The position numbers were made by a program, and so were the translations under genes. A model generated the notes under the pieces. It was not told the origin of the DNA, searched no databases, and saw nothing but the letters and a program-made list of their open reading frames with translations. Below, piece by piece: positions 40,464-48,885 of a stretch of 64,000 nucleotides of DNA (position 1 is the first letter of the stretch; each line of letters begins with the position of its first letter). The DNA comes from CAVQCX01 sp963775335 (GTDB lineage Bacteria > Pseudomonadota > Gammaproteobacteria > Chromatiales > Chromatiaceae), in the NCBI GenBank assembly GCA_963775335.1, contig CAVZIJ010000003.1, positions 806,001-870,000 on the forward strand, in the 5' to 3' direction.

Positions 40464-43148
40464 TCACCGGCGCCCCACCCGCCGCTCCAGCAGCACGACG
40501 TCGTCGTCGAGGTGTACCTCGTAGGTGAATCCGCGCCTCTTGAACGCGTCAAGCATACGTGTGTTCTGGGGATCGGTCTCGGCAGTCACCCGCTGTATGC
40601 CCCATTTCTCGGCTAGCACCAAACAATAGTCGAGCAACATCCCGCCCAGCCGCTTGCCCTGCCAGGGGTCTGGCACGAGCACGGCGAACTCCGCCGTCTC
40701 GTGATTGGCATCGGCCAGCAGGTGCGCTATACCGACCAGCTCCCGCTGACCGTGGGCCTCGGTCTCGGCCACGATGGAGATCTGACGCTCGTAGTCGATC
40801 ACGCACTGAGCTACCGCCATCTGGTGGGTCGTGCGCTTGAGCAGGGAGCGGAAGCGGAAGCGAATGGACTCCTGGGACGAGCTCGCTACCAGCGCGTGCC
40901 AGAGGGGCTCGTCCTCGGCGCGCACGGCCCGCAGGACGATCGTTGTACCATCGGCGGCGGTCAGGTGACGGACAAAATCTTCCGGATAGGGCCTGATCGC
41001 CAGGTGAGGATACTGGTGCGCGATACCGACCACGGCATCGTCCAGCACCATCCCGGCGTCCAGGGCGACGATGTCGGTCGCCGTGACCCGCAGGGGGTTT
41101 ACGTCGAACTCGCGGATCTCGGGATAGTCAGCGATCAGCAGGGAGAAACGAATGATGACCTCGATCAGCCGGTCGACATTGGCCGGCGGCTGGCCACGGT
41201 AGCCCTGCAGCATCGGCCAGGCGCGCAGGGACTCCAGCATGCGCCGGGCCAGACGCTCGTTGAGCGGCGGCAGCGCAACCGCGCGATCCTTGAGCACGCT
41301 CGTCGTCACCCCCCCGAGCCCCACCATGATCACGGCGCCGAAGGTGGGGTCCTTCTTGGCCCCCAGGATCAGCTCCAGACCCTGATCCCCCATCATGCTC
41401 TGCACGCGCACGCCGTGGATCTGCGCGTCGGCGCGATGGGCCCGAGTCGAGCGGATCACCCGGTCGAACGCCGCTCGGACCTCCTCGGGCGCCTTGAGAT
41501 CGAGCGCCACGCCGCCCACGTCCGTCTTGTGCAGGATCTGCGGCGACAGGACCTTGACGGCCACCGGATAGCCGATGTGCTCTGCCGCGCGCACCGCCTC
41601 GTCCGGCGTCGTCACCATGCAGCTGTCGCAGACCGAAATGCCGTAGGCCTTGAGAAACGCCCAGGCTTGATTGTCCGCCGCCTCGCGACGTCGGGTTAGC
41701 AAGGGCTGTAGACGCTTGCGCAGCTTGCGCCGATTGAGATCGAAGCGCAGCGGCATCTCGCGCGGCGTCTCGTAGAGCACCTCCAGATTGCGGGCGTAGG
41801 TGACCAGGTGCATGAATGCCCGTACCCCTTGCTCCGGCGTATTGTGCGTCGGCAGGCCCGCCTCGTTGAGGATCCGTATACCGGGCTGCGCGCGCTTGCC
41901 GCCCATCCAGGCCGCCAACACCGGTTTGGTCGCGCGACGCGCCACCGCGCCCACCAGCCGTGCCGTCTCCTCCGCGTCGACATCCGTCTGGATGGCGAAG
42001 ATCACCAGCAGCGCGTCGACGTGCGGGTCGGCCAGTAGCAGGGAGGCGGCCTGCTCGAACCGCTTCGGGGGTGCGTCATCCAGGACGTCCACGGGGTTGC
42101 TGTGGATGCCCTCCGGAGGCAAGGCGGCATCGAGCGACGCCACCGTCTCCGGAGTGAATCGGGCGAGCTCCCCGCCGCGCATCACCAAGGCATCGGTGGC
42201 GATGATCGCGGGTCCGCCCGCGTTGCTCAGGATAGCGAGCCGCGCGCCCTTCGGCAGGCGCTGGGAGGCGAGCACCTCGGCGATGTCGAATACGTCGTCC
42301 AGCTCGTCGACCCGCACCACCCCGCAGCGCTGGAAGGCCGCCTGAAATACCACGTCCTCCCCCACCAGATCGCCGGTATGGGAGCTCACGGCCGCCGCCG
42401 ACTCCGCGAAACGTCCCGCCTTGCAGACCACGATCGGTTTGTTCAGGGCGAAGGCTCGCGCCGCCGACATGAACGACCGCGCATGGTCGACCGACTGCAT
42501 ATAGATGATGATCGCGCGGGTCCGAGGGTCGTTGCCGAAATAATCGATGAGGTCCCCGAATCCGATGTTGATGCGGTTGCCCGTGGAAACAAAGGCCGAG
42601 AAACCGATGCCCTTCTCGGTCGCCCAGTCGATCACCGAATTGCACAGGCCGCGGGACTCGGAGATGAAGGCCAGGTGTCCGCCACGCGGCAGGGTGACGG
42701 CGTGGCTGGCGTTGAGCCCTGCATCGGGCACGATGACGCCCAGGGAGTTGGGGCCCAGCACCCGCATGTCCTCGTAGCACTCGGCCACCGCTACGATCTC
42801 CGACTCCAGGGCCGCGCCGGAAGCCCCGGTCTCGCGAAACCCCCCGGAGAGGATCAGGGCGCCCTTGATGCCGAAGCGGCCGGCTTCCTCGATCACCCGC
42901 GCCACCTCATCCGCGGGGTTGCAGATGACGGCGAGGTCGGGGAGATGGGGCAGCCGGTCGAGCTGGGCGTAGGTCGCCACGCCGCGGATGGATTCGCAGT
43001 CCGAGCTCATGGGATAGACGACGCCGCGAAAGCCCGCCGTCAGGAGGTTGGTCAGAACCGCGGCACCGAGGTTGCCCTTGACGTCGCACGCGCCGAACAG
43101 GGCGATGCGGCGAGGGCCGAAGATCTTGTCGAGATTACGCACGGACAT
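40464..43148 (-). CDS. Pat-like protein: NDP-forming acyl-CoA synthetase fused to a GNAT acetyltransferase
   Basis: 894 residues. Residues 1 to about 460 are the CoA-binding and ligase-CoA domains (IALFGACDVKGNLGAAVLTN, GPNSLGVIVPDAG). Residues about 480-710 are an ATP-grasp domain (GYPVAVKVLSPQILHKTDVGG). The last 165 are a GNAT domain (VLVPDPWQGKRLGGMLLDYC, the acetyl-CoA loop). This is the architecture of Pat/PatZ lysine acetyltransferases that control acetyl-CoA synthetase. The phosphoryl-carrying His of active acyl-CoA synthetases seems present (AAVSSHTGDLVGED). The next gene group on the same strand is the PHA locus, which also handles acetyl-CoA. Confidence 0.88.
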   Translation of the reverse strand: MSVRNLDKIFGPRRIALFGACDVKGNLGAAVLTNLLTAGFRGVVYPMSSDCESIRGVATYAQLDRLPHLPDLAVICNPADEVARVIEEAGRFGIKGALILSGGFRETGASGAALESEIVAVAECYEDMRVLGPNSLGVIVPDAGLNASHAVTLPRGGHLAFISESRGLCNSVIDWATEKGIGFSAFVSTGNRINIGFGDLIDYFGNDPRTRAIIIYMQSVDHARSFMSAARAFALNKPIVVCKAGRFAESAAAVSSHTGDLVGEDVVFQAAFQRCGVVRVDELDDVFDIAEVLASQRLPKGARLAILSNAGGPAIIATDALVMRGGELARFTPETVASLDAALPPEGIHSNPVDVLDDAPPKRFEQAASLLLADPHVDALLVIFAIQTDVDAEETARLVGAVARRATKPVLAAWMGGKRAQPGIRILNEAGLPTHNTPEQGVRAFMHLVTYARNLEVLYETPREMPLRFDLNRRKLRKRLQPLLTRRREAADNQAWAFLKAYGISVCDSCMVTTPDEAVRAAEHIGYPVAVKVLSPQILHKTDVGGVALDLKAPEEVRAAFDRVIRSTRAHRADAQIHGVRVQSMMGDQGLELILGAKKDPTFGAVIMVGLGGVTTSVLKDRAVALPPLNERLARRMLESLRAWPMLQGYRGQPPANVDRLIEVIIRFSLLIADYPEIREFDVNPLRVTATDIVALDAGMVLDDAVVGIAHQYPHLAIRPYPEDFVRHLTAADGTTIVLRAVRAEDEPLWHALVASSSQESIRFRFRSLLKRTTHQMAVAQCVIDYERQISIVAETEAHGQRELVGIAHLLADANHETAEFAVLVPDPWQGKRLGGMLLDYCLVLAEKWGIQRVTAETDPQNTRMLDAFKRRGFTYEVHLDDDVVLLERRVGRR

Positions 43149-43350
43149 GCAGCGACTTCCCCGCGAAGAGCCGAGCCCTAGAGGCCGGCGCGACGGCCGC
43201 TCAGGCGAGCACAGCCTCCTCCGGGGAGTCTAAGACCTTAACGCCGGGCCTGTCGATTGGACCCGGCTCGACGCACCGACGACGGGAGAGCGGCAGTCCT
43301 GTCGCGTTCCCACGCGGGCGGTCGCACGACCGCTCCCGGGCCGACCCGCT

Positions 43351-43836
43351 TCAGGCCTCGCCGTTGTCTTTCGAGGGATTCTCCTTGGAGGGAAAGCCGT
43401 AGGCCTTGAGCAGACTGTCCTGCATCTGCTGCCAGAGCTCCAGATTGCGCCCGAGCATGTCCTGCAACGCCGCGCCCGGCGCCTGACCCATCAGGACGGC
43501 CATCTGCTTGTAGAACGCGGCCTGCTGATCGACGAAGCGGTCCACGCTCTTGTCGAGATAGGTCGCCATGAACACCTGCATGGCGTCCCCGTAGAACCGG
43601 ATGATCTTGCGCAGCAGGTCCGCCGAGAGAATAGGCTGCCCGTGCTCCTCCTGCTCGACGATGATCTGCAGGAGGATGGCCCGCGTGATGTCCGCCCCGC
43701 TCTTGGCGTCGGCGACGCGGAAATCCACGCCGTCGACCACCAGCTTGCGAATATCGTCGAGCGCGATGTACTGGCTGGCGGTGGTGTCGTAAAGCCGCCG
43801 GTTCGGGTACTTCTTGATGATGCGCTCTTCGCTCAT
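43351..43836 (-). CDS. phaR: Polyhydroxyalkanoate synthesis repressor PhaR
   Basis: 161 residues. PhaR senses PHA and represses the phasin gene until polymer forms. The N-terminal DNA-binding domain IIKKYPNRRLYDTTASQYIAL, DDIRKLVVDGVDFRVADAKSG is highly conserved. Next comes the PHA-accumulation domain (ITRAILLQIIVEQEEHGQPI, FYGDAMQVFMATYLDKS). The gene is 15 nt downstream of phaB on the same strand. A matching operator lies at the phaP promoter in this window (46387-46401). Confidence 0.95.
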   Translation of the reverse strand: MSEERIIKKYPNRRLYDTTASQYIALDDIRKLVVDGVDFRVADAKSGADITRAILLQIIVEQEEHGQPILSADLLRKIIRFYGDAMQVFMATYLDKSVDRFVDQQAAFYKQMAVLMGQAPGAALQDMLGRNLELWQQMQDSLLKAYGFPSKENPSKDNGEA

Positions 43837-43851
43837 CGCGCCCAGGCGACT

Positions 43852-44598
43852 TCAGCCCATGTGCAGACCACCGTTGATCGAGAAGTCGGCCCCGGTCATG
43901 TAGCCCGACTCGTCGGCGGCGAGGAAGGCCACCAGATGCGCAATCTCCGAGGGCTCGCCGAAGCGCCCGACCGGAATCTGGGCGATGATGCCCTTACGGA
44001 TCTCCTCGGGCACCGCCATCACCATGGGAGTGCCGATATAGCCGGGGGAAACCGTATTGACGGTCACGCCCTTGCGCGCGCCTTCCTGGGCGATGGACAT
44101 GGTGAAGCCGTGGATGCCGGCCTTGGTCGCCGCGTAGTTCGCCTGACCGAATTGCCCCTTCTGACCGTTGACCGACGAGATGTTCACGATCCGGCCGAAG
44201 CCGCGATCCAGCATCCCCGTGAACACCTGCCGAGTGGTGTTGAAGACGCTGTACAGATTCGACTTCATTACCTCGTCCCACTGCTCGGGGGTCATCTTGC
44301 GCAGCGAGGCATCGCGGGTGATGCCGGCGGCGTTGACCAGGATGTCCACCGGGCCCAACGCGGCCTCGATCTGCTGCAGGGCTTCGCCAGTGGCAGCGAA
44401 ATCGGACAGTTCCGCCGGCACGTACATAAAATCGTAGCCCTCACCCTTGCACCGCTCCTGCCACTGCTTGGCGACGGTGTCGGCCTCCACAGGGAGGCAG
44501 GTGGCGGCCACGGCGCATCCGGCGTCAGCCAGCTTCTTGCAGATCTCGGTACCGATGGAGCCGGTGCCCCCAGTAACCACGGCTACTCTCTTCGACAT
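43852..44598 (-). CDS. phaB: Acetoacetyl-CoA reductase
   Basis: 248 residues. This short-chain dehydrogenase reduces acetoacetyl-CoA to (R)-3-hydroxybutyryl-CoA with NADPH, the monomer step of PHB synthesis. The nucleotide motif is VAVVTGGTGSIGTEICKKLAD. The catalytic Ser-Tyr-Lys are in NISSVNGQKGQFGQANYAATKAG. It ends SINGGLHMG, the typical PhaB terminus. It lies between phaA and phaR. Confidence 0.95.
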   Translation of the reverse strand: MSKRVAVVTGGTGSIGTEICKKLADAGCAVAATCLPVEADTVAKQWQERCKGEGYDFMYVPAELSDFAATGEALQQIEAALGPVDILVNAAGITRDASLRKMTPEQWDEVMKSNLYSVFNTTRQVFTGMLDRGFGRIVNISSVNGQKGQFGQANYAATKAGIHGFTMSIAQEGARKGVTVNTVSPGYIGTPMVMAVPEEIRKGIIAQIPVGRFGEPSEIAHLVAFLAADESGYMTGADFSINGGLHMG

Positions 44599-44634
44599 GT
44601 CTTGGTCTCCTTTGAGAAGTTATCGGCCCAGCGG

Positions 44635-45813
44635 TCAGCGCTCGACGGCGATCGCCACGCCCTGGCCGCCGCCGATGCAGAGCGTCGCCAGACCGCGACG
44701 GGCGTCGCGCTTCCTCATCTCGTGCAGCAGGGTGACCAGAATACGGGCGCCCGAGGCCCCGATGGGATGGCCCAGAGCAATGGCGCCCCCGTTGACGTTG
44801 ACGACATTGGCGTCCCACCCCATGTCGCGATTGACCGCCAGGGCCTGAACGGCGAACGCCTCGTTGGCCTCGACCAGATCGAGCTGATCCACGCTCCAGC
44901 CCGCCTTCTCCAGACACTTGCGGCTCGCCGGGATGGGCCCTAGCCCCATGACCGACGGATCGACCCCCGCGCTTGCGTAGGCGACGATGCGGGCCAGGGG
45001 CTCGATGCCGAGCTCCTCGGCCTTGCGGGCGGAGGCAATCAAGAGCGCCGCCGCGCCGTCATTGATTCCGGATGCGTTGCCGGCCGTGACGGTGCCGTCC
45101 TTGGAGAACGCCGGCCTGAGGGCCGCCAACGTCTGGACCGTGGTGCCGTGGCGGGGAAACTCGTCGGTATCGAACACCGTCGGGGGACCCTTGCGCTGCG
45201 GGATCTCCACGCCGACGACCTCTTCACGGAAGCGGCCCGCTTTCTGGGCGGCCTCGGTCTTGTTCTGGGAGGCGGCGGCGAAGGCGTCCTGCTCCTCGCG
45301 GCCGATGCCGTACTGCCGGGCGACATTCTCGGCGGTGCAGCCCATGTGGTAGTCGTTAAAGATGTCCCAGAGACCATCCTTGATCATGCTGTCGACGAGG
45401 CACCAATCGCCCATGCGGAGCCCGTTGCGCGAGTTGGGCAGCACGTGGGGAGCTAGGTTCATGTTCTCCTGGCCACCGGCGATCACCAGATCGTTGTCAC
45501 CGCAGCGGATCGACTGAGCGGCCAGGTGCACCGCCTTGAGTCCGCTGCCGCACACCTTGTTGAGGGTCAGTGCCGGGACCTCGATAGGCAACCCCGCCCC
45601 GAGGCTGGCCTGCCGGGCGGCGTTCATGCCGACACCCGCCGCCAGGACCTGTCCCATGATCACTTCGTCGATGTCCTTCCCGTCGAGGCCGGTCTCCTCC
45701 AGCAGGGCCCGGATGACCGTCGAGCCCAGAGCGCTCGCCGGCGTGCCCGCCAGCGTGCCACCGAATTTGCCGATCGCCGTCCGGCGCGCGGCGAGAATCA
45801 CAGCTTCGTGCAT
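44635..45813 (-). CDS. phaA: Acetyl-CoA acetyltransferase (beta-ketothiolase)
   Basis: 392 residues. It condenses two acetyl-CoA into acetoacetyl-CoA. Active-site residues: Cys of NKVCGSGLKAVHLAAQSI, His of GHPIGASGARIL, Cys of TLCIGGGQGVAI. Full length with start ATG 45813 (MHEAVILAARRTAIGKFGG). First gene of the phaA-phaB-phaR transcript; phaP upstream ends in its own terminator. Confidence 0.95.
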   Translation of the reverse strand: MHEAVILAARRTAIGKFGGTLAGTPASALGSTVIRALLEETGLDGKDIDEVIMGQVLAAGVGMNAARQASLGAGLPIEVPALTLNKVCGSGLKAVHLAAQSIRCGDNDLVIAGGQENMNLAPHVLPNSRNGLRMGDWCLVDSMIKDGLWDIFNDYHMGCTAENVARQYGIGREEQDAFAAASQNKTEAAQKAGRFREEVVGVEIPQRKGPPTVFDTDEFPRHGTTVQTLAALRPAFSKDGTVTAGNASGINDGAAALLIASARKAEELGIEPLARIVAYASAGVDPSVMGLGPIPASRKCLEKAGWSVDQLDLVEANEAFAVQALAVNRDMGWDANVVNVNGGAIALGHPIGASGARILVTLLHEMRKRDARRGLATLCIGGGQGVAIAVER

Positions 45814-45955
45814 AGCTCCACCCTGGTGTCGTTATGGCGCGAGCGGCCCGCGCCGATTGGAATCGGGCCGGTAGTGTAAAGGCTCGAACGAACGGCTGTC
45901 ACGGAGTCGCGAGGAATCGGCTCTCCCCGGCCAGTTCTCGGTCGATGAAAATAGA

Positions 45956-45990
45956 CCCGGGGATCCCGCCGCGAAGGCGGGATCCCCGGG
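45956..45990 (-). terminator. Rho-independent terminator of phaP
   Basis: A perfect 15-bp stem (CCCGGGGATCCCGCC at 45956-45970, its complement at 45976-45990) with a 5-nt loop begins 12 nt past the phaP stop. On the minus strand it is followed by TCTATTTTC, a U-rich tract. This separates abundant phasin transcription from phaA-phaB-phaR. Confidence 0.85.
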
Positions 45991-46002
45991 GCTTGGCCCG
46001 CC

Positions 46003-46347
46003 TCACTGGGCCGGCGGAGTGGCCTTCTTTGCGGCCTCTTCGATCCAGGCGGTCATTTCCTTCTGCGTCTGGGTGGCGAGATCGACCATCTCCTGGGCCC
46101 GGGCCATCATCTTCTTGCCGAACTCGGTGGCCATCTCACCCTGGCCCTGGATCCATTTCTGCGGGTCCTTGGCCTCGCTGAGCAGCTGGACCTGGCGGGC
46201 GCCCAGATCCATGTAATCGCGGGCAAGATCGAACTGTTGGCGAGCGACCTTTTCAAGGGCGCGCGCGGTGATCTCGTTGAACTTCATCATCGGCTCGGTG
46301 GCATTCTTGGTGAGCTCGAGCCATTGGTCGTAGACTTCGTTGGCCAT
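46003..46347 (-). CDS. phaP: Phasin (PHA granule-associated protein)
   Basis: 114 residues from ATG 46347 with GAGGAGG just upstream. Phasins coat PHA granules. The protein is all amphipathic helix: MANEVYDQWLELTKNATEPM, then ARALEKVARQQFDLARDYMDLG and MATEFGKKMMARAQEMVDLA, ending with AAKKATPPAQ. It is monocistronic, with a near-consensus promoter, a PhaR-type operator and its own terminator. Confidence 0.93.
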   Translation of the reverse strand: MANEVYDQWLELTKNATEPMMKFNEITARALEKVARQQFDLARDYMDLGARQVQLLSEAKDPQKWIQGQGEMATEFGKKMMARAQEMVDLATQTQKEMTAWIEEAAKKATPPAQ

Positions 46348-46386
46348 GTCAGCCTCCTCATGATCAGGGCAGCGGCAAGGGAATCT

Positions 46387-46401
46387 TGCTGCATTGCAGC
46401 A
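46387..46401. promoter_or_regulatory. Palindromic operator fitting PhaR, overlapping the phaP -10
   Basis: TGCTGCATTGCAGCA is a perfect inverted repeat of 7 bases with a one-base centre. PhaR proteins of other bacteria bind TGC/GCA-rich palindromes before phaP. Bases 46398-46401 are shared with the phaP -10 box, so bound repressor would block RNA polymerase. Confidence 0.7.
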
Positions 46402-46426
46402 TAGCTGCCCTGTTGAGCACTGTCAA
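46398..46426 (-). promoter_or_regulatory. phaP promoter
   Basis: On the minus strand, TTGACA (46426-46421) and TATGCT (46403-46398) are separated by exactly 17 bases. Transcription should begin near 46391, about 45 nt before the phaP start. It is the strongest sigma-70-like promoter I can see in the window. Confidence 0.75.
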
Positions 46427-46470
46427 GTGGTTGATGCAGTTACCCTGCGCATACGGTTAATGTTTATTAA

Positions 46471-46499
46471 TTGTTTGCTTTTTAATAGCTTTTTATAAC
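46471..46499 (+). promoter_or_regulatory. Upstream promoter for phaE-phaC
   Basis: TTGTTT (46471-46476), 17 bases, then TATAAC (46494-46499), within the only AT-rich stretch of the divergent phaP/phaE region. It lies 130 nt before the phaE start. Confidence 0.5.
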
Positions 46500-46556
46500 A
46501 ACCCGCGAAGCCTGCTGCCCGGCCCCCGGGCCCGTTTATCCGCAGAAGCCAAATTG

Positions 46557-46584
46557 TTGCAGCGCAGAATACTGCCGCTATACT
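46557..46584 (+). promoter_or_regulatory. Downstream promoter for phaE-phaC with a TGC/GCA-rich core
   Basis: TTGCAG (46557-46562), 16 bases, then TATACT (46579-46584), about 45 nt before the phaE ATG. TTGCAGCGCAG overlaps the -35 and resembles half of a PhaR site, so phaEC may also respond to PhaR. The second point is weak. Confidence 0.4.
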
Positions 46585-46628
46585 TGCGGCCAGATACACA
46601 GTGGATCCGGACGGAGGAGACGAGACCC

Positions 46629-47786
46629 ATGAACGACGCCACCAAAGACCCGACGGGCACAGGCCCCGGCTGGACCGATGTCTGGGCAGACGCCCAAAAG
46701 AGGTATATGGAGGCCTGGTCCCGGCTCACCCCGTCGCCTTCGGGCGCCGACCCTTCGGCCCCTTGGACCGGCCCGGTCGCCCAGGGCCTGGAGTACTGGA
46801 CCAATCTGGCCCGGGACGCCCTGCCTGAGCAGAGCCGTGGCCTCGCCGAGCGCCTCGACGAGCTCAGCCGCGGCTACCTTCAGGTGGCGCAGGGCATCTG
46901 GAAGCTTGCCGAGGGTGCCCAACAGGCGACCAACGCCGGCGCCGACTGGCAGAAGGCCTGGCAGGACCAGATCTGTAACCTGCAACGCTCCTTTGGGGCG
47001 CTCGGAGGCAACTTCGCGCCCTCTGTCGGGCTGGCCACGTTCTGCGGGCTTCCGCTGCAGCATTTCCGCCAGCTCGCCTCGTCTCTGTCGTCCCTGCCGG
47101 GCGATGTGGAGAAGGCCCTGCAGGAGGGGGGGCCGCTGAGCCCCGAGACCCTGCGCCGGGCTATGGGCTCGATGCTGGCCGCCCCCACGCTGGGCTACAC
47201 GCGGGAATGGCAGGAGGACCTTCAGCAATGGATGGCGTTGTGGCTTGATCATCTCCAGGCGCTGCGCACCTACGAGGAGGTCTTCACCAACGTCGGCGGC
47301 CGGGCGACAGAGCTGTTCGGCTCCAAGCTGCTGGAGATGGCCGGCGAGGGCAAGAACCTCGGGGGCCTGCGCGATGCCTACAACCTCTCGGTGGACTGCG
47401 CCGAGGCCGCGTACGGGGAGATCGCCCAGACAGCTGAATTCGCCCGTACCCAGGCCCAGCTCACCAACACACTGATGGCGTTGAAACGCCATGAGCAGCA
47501 TCTGATGACCAAGCTGCAGGGCTCACTCAACATACCGACCCGCAGGGAGCTGGACACCACCCATTGCCGGGTGCACCACTTGCGCCGCGAGCTGCGGGTG
47601 GCAAGCAGCCGTATCGCGGATCTCGAAGCGACCGTCGAACAGCTGCAGGCCCTGAAGGAGGCGATCCTCCCGCTGCAAGGTGGCGCACCCGCCGTGCAGA
47701 TCGCCGATCCGCCGCCCGAGGCGCGCGAATCAAAAAAGGGTCACAGCAAAAAGAAGCATGCCGGTCGCACCGGCAAGGGGGACTGA
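46629..47786 (+). CDS. phaE: Class III PHA synthase subunit PhaE
   Basis: 385 residues from ATG 46629 after GGAGGAGACGAG. An upstream in-frame start at 46554 lies before the second promoter's transcript start and is unlikely. PhaE is the non-catalytic partner of PhaC in class III synthases. The family shows in AQKRYMEAWSRLTPSP, RYMEAW-like helices, PTLGYTREWQEDLQQW and the coiled coil at RELRVASSRIADLEATVEQLQ. The Lys-rich tail KKGHSKKKHAGRTGKGD is strongly basic. The start of phaC follows after 3 nt. Confidence 0.92.
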   Translation: MNDATKDPTGTGPGWTDVWADAQKRYMEAWSRLTPSPSGADPSAPWTGPVAQGLEYWTNLARDALPEQSRGLAERLDELSRGYLQVAQGIWKLAEGAQQATNAGADWQKAWQDQICNLQRSFGALGGNFAPSVGLATFCGLPLQHFRQLASSLSSLPGDVEKALQEGGPLSPETLRRAMGSMLAAPTLGYTREWQEDLQQWMALWLDHLQALRTYEEVFTNVGGRATELFGSKLLEMAGEGKNLGGLRDAYNLSVDCAEAAYGEIAQTAEFARTQAQLTNTLMALKRHEQHLMTKLQGSLNIPTRRELDTTHCRVHHLRRELRVASSRIADLEATVEQLQALKEAILPLQGGAPAVQIADPPPEARESKKGHSKKKHAGRTGKGD

Positions 47787-47789
47787 CCC

Positions 47790-48854
47790 ATGTTCACGAT
47801 GCCGATTCGACCCGACCAGATCCTCGGCGAGGTGATGGAGTTCAACGCCAAGCTCGCCAACGGGCTCACCACGCTCAAGGACATAGGTGACGTTGATGTA
47901 GGGGTGAGCCCTAAGGAGGGAGTCTACAGCGAGGACAAGCTGGTCCTGTACCGCTACAAACCCGCGGTAAAGAAGCCCGCGCGCATCCCTTTGCTCATCG
48001 TCTATGCGCTGGTCAACCGCCCCTATATGACCGACCTGCAGAAGGACCGATCCCTGATCCGGGGGCTCCTCGATGCCGGTCAGGACGTGTATCTGATCGA
48101 CTGGGGCTACCCTGACGGCGCCGACCGTTTCCTGGACCTTCGTGACTACATCGACGGTTACATCCGCCACTGCGTGGACTTTATCTGCAAAGAGCACGAG
48201 CTGCCGAAGATCAACCTGCTCGGCATCTGCCAGGGCGGTACCTTCAGTCTCTGCTTCGCCGCCATGTATCCCAACCGGGTTCAGAACCTGGTGACCATGG
48301 TCACACCGGTCGACTTCCAAACCCCGAGCAACATGCTGAGCACCTGGGCCCGGAACCTCGATGCGGATCTCATGGTGGACACCCTGGGGAACATCCCCGG
48401 CGAGCTGCTCAACTGGGCCTTCCTCTCGCTGAAGCCGTTCCGGCTCACCGGCCAGAAATACCTCGACATGGCCGATCTGCTCGATGATCCGAAGAAGCTG
48501 CGCAATTTCTTGCGAATGGAGAAGTGGATCTTCGACAGCCCAGACCAGGCCGGCGAGGCCTTCCGCGAGTTCGTCAAGTGGTTCTTCCAGGAGAACCGGC
48601 TGATCGCCGGGAACCTGGAGATTGCCGGCATACCCGTGAAGCTCGACAACCTGACCATGCCGATCTTCAACGTCTATGCGTCCCAGGACCACCTGGTGCC
48701 GCCCGATGCCTCCATCGCGCTGGAGAAGTACGCCGGGTCCAAGGACTACTCCAGCTTCATTTTCAAGGGAGGGCATATCGGCATCTACGTGAGCTCAAGG
48801 GCCCAGCGGGAGATCCCCGCCGCGATCGGCGCCTGGCTCGACAAGCGCGCCTGA
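47790..48854 (+). CDS. phaC: Class III PHA synthase subunit PhaC
   Basis: 354 residues. It polymerises (R)-3-hydroxyacyl-CoA into PHA on granules. This alpha/beta hydrolase has the nucleophile Cys147 in the lipase-like box NLLGICQGG, the acid Asp300 in VYASQDHLVPP and the base His329 in FKGGHIGIYVS. All three lie two residues before the positions I recall for the Allochromatium vinosum class III enzyme. The size (about 40 kDa) and the adjacent PhaE also define class III. Confidence 0.96.
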   Translation: MFTMPIRPDQILGEVMEFNAKLANGLTTLKDIGDVDVGVSPKEGVYSEDKLVLYRYKPAVKKPARIPLLIVYALVNRPYMTDLQKDRSLIRGLLDAGQDVYLIDWGYPDGADRFLDLRDYIDGYIRHCVDFICKEHELPKINLLGICQGGTFSLCFAAMYPNRVQNLVTMVTPVDFQTPSNMLSTWARNLDADLMVDTLGNIPGELLNWAFLSLKPFRLTGQKYLDMADLLDDPKKLRNFLRMEKWIFDSPDQAGEAFREFVKWFFQENRLIAGNLEIAGIPVKLDNLTMPIFNVYASQDHLVPPDASIALEKYAGSKDYSSFIFKGGHIGIYVSSRAQREIPAAIGAWLDKRA

Positions 48855-48885
48855 TGTCCTGACTCTTGGCCCCGGAGCACGATGC

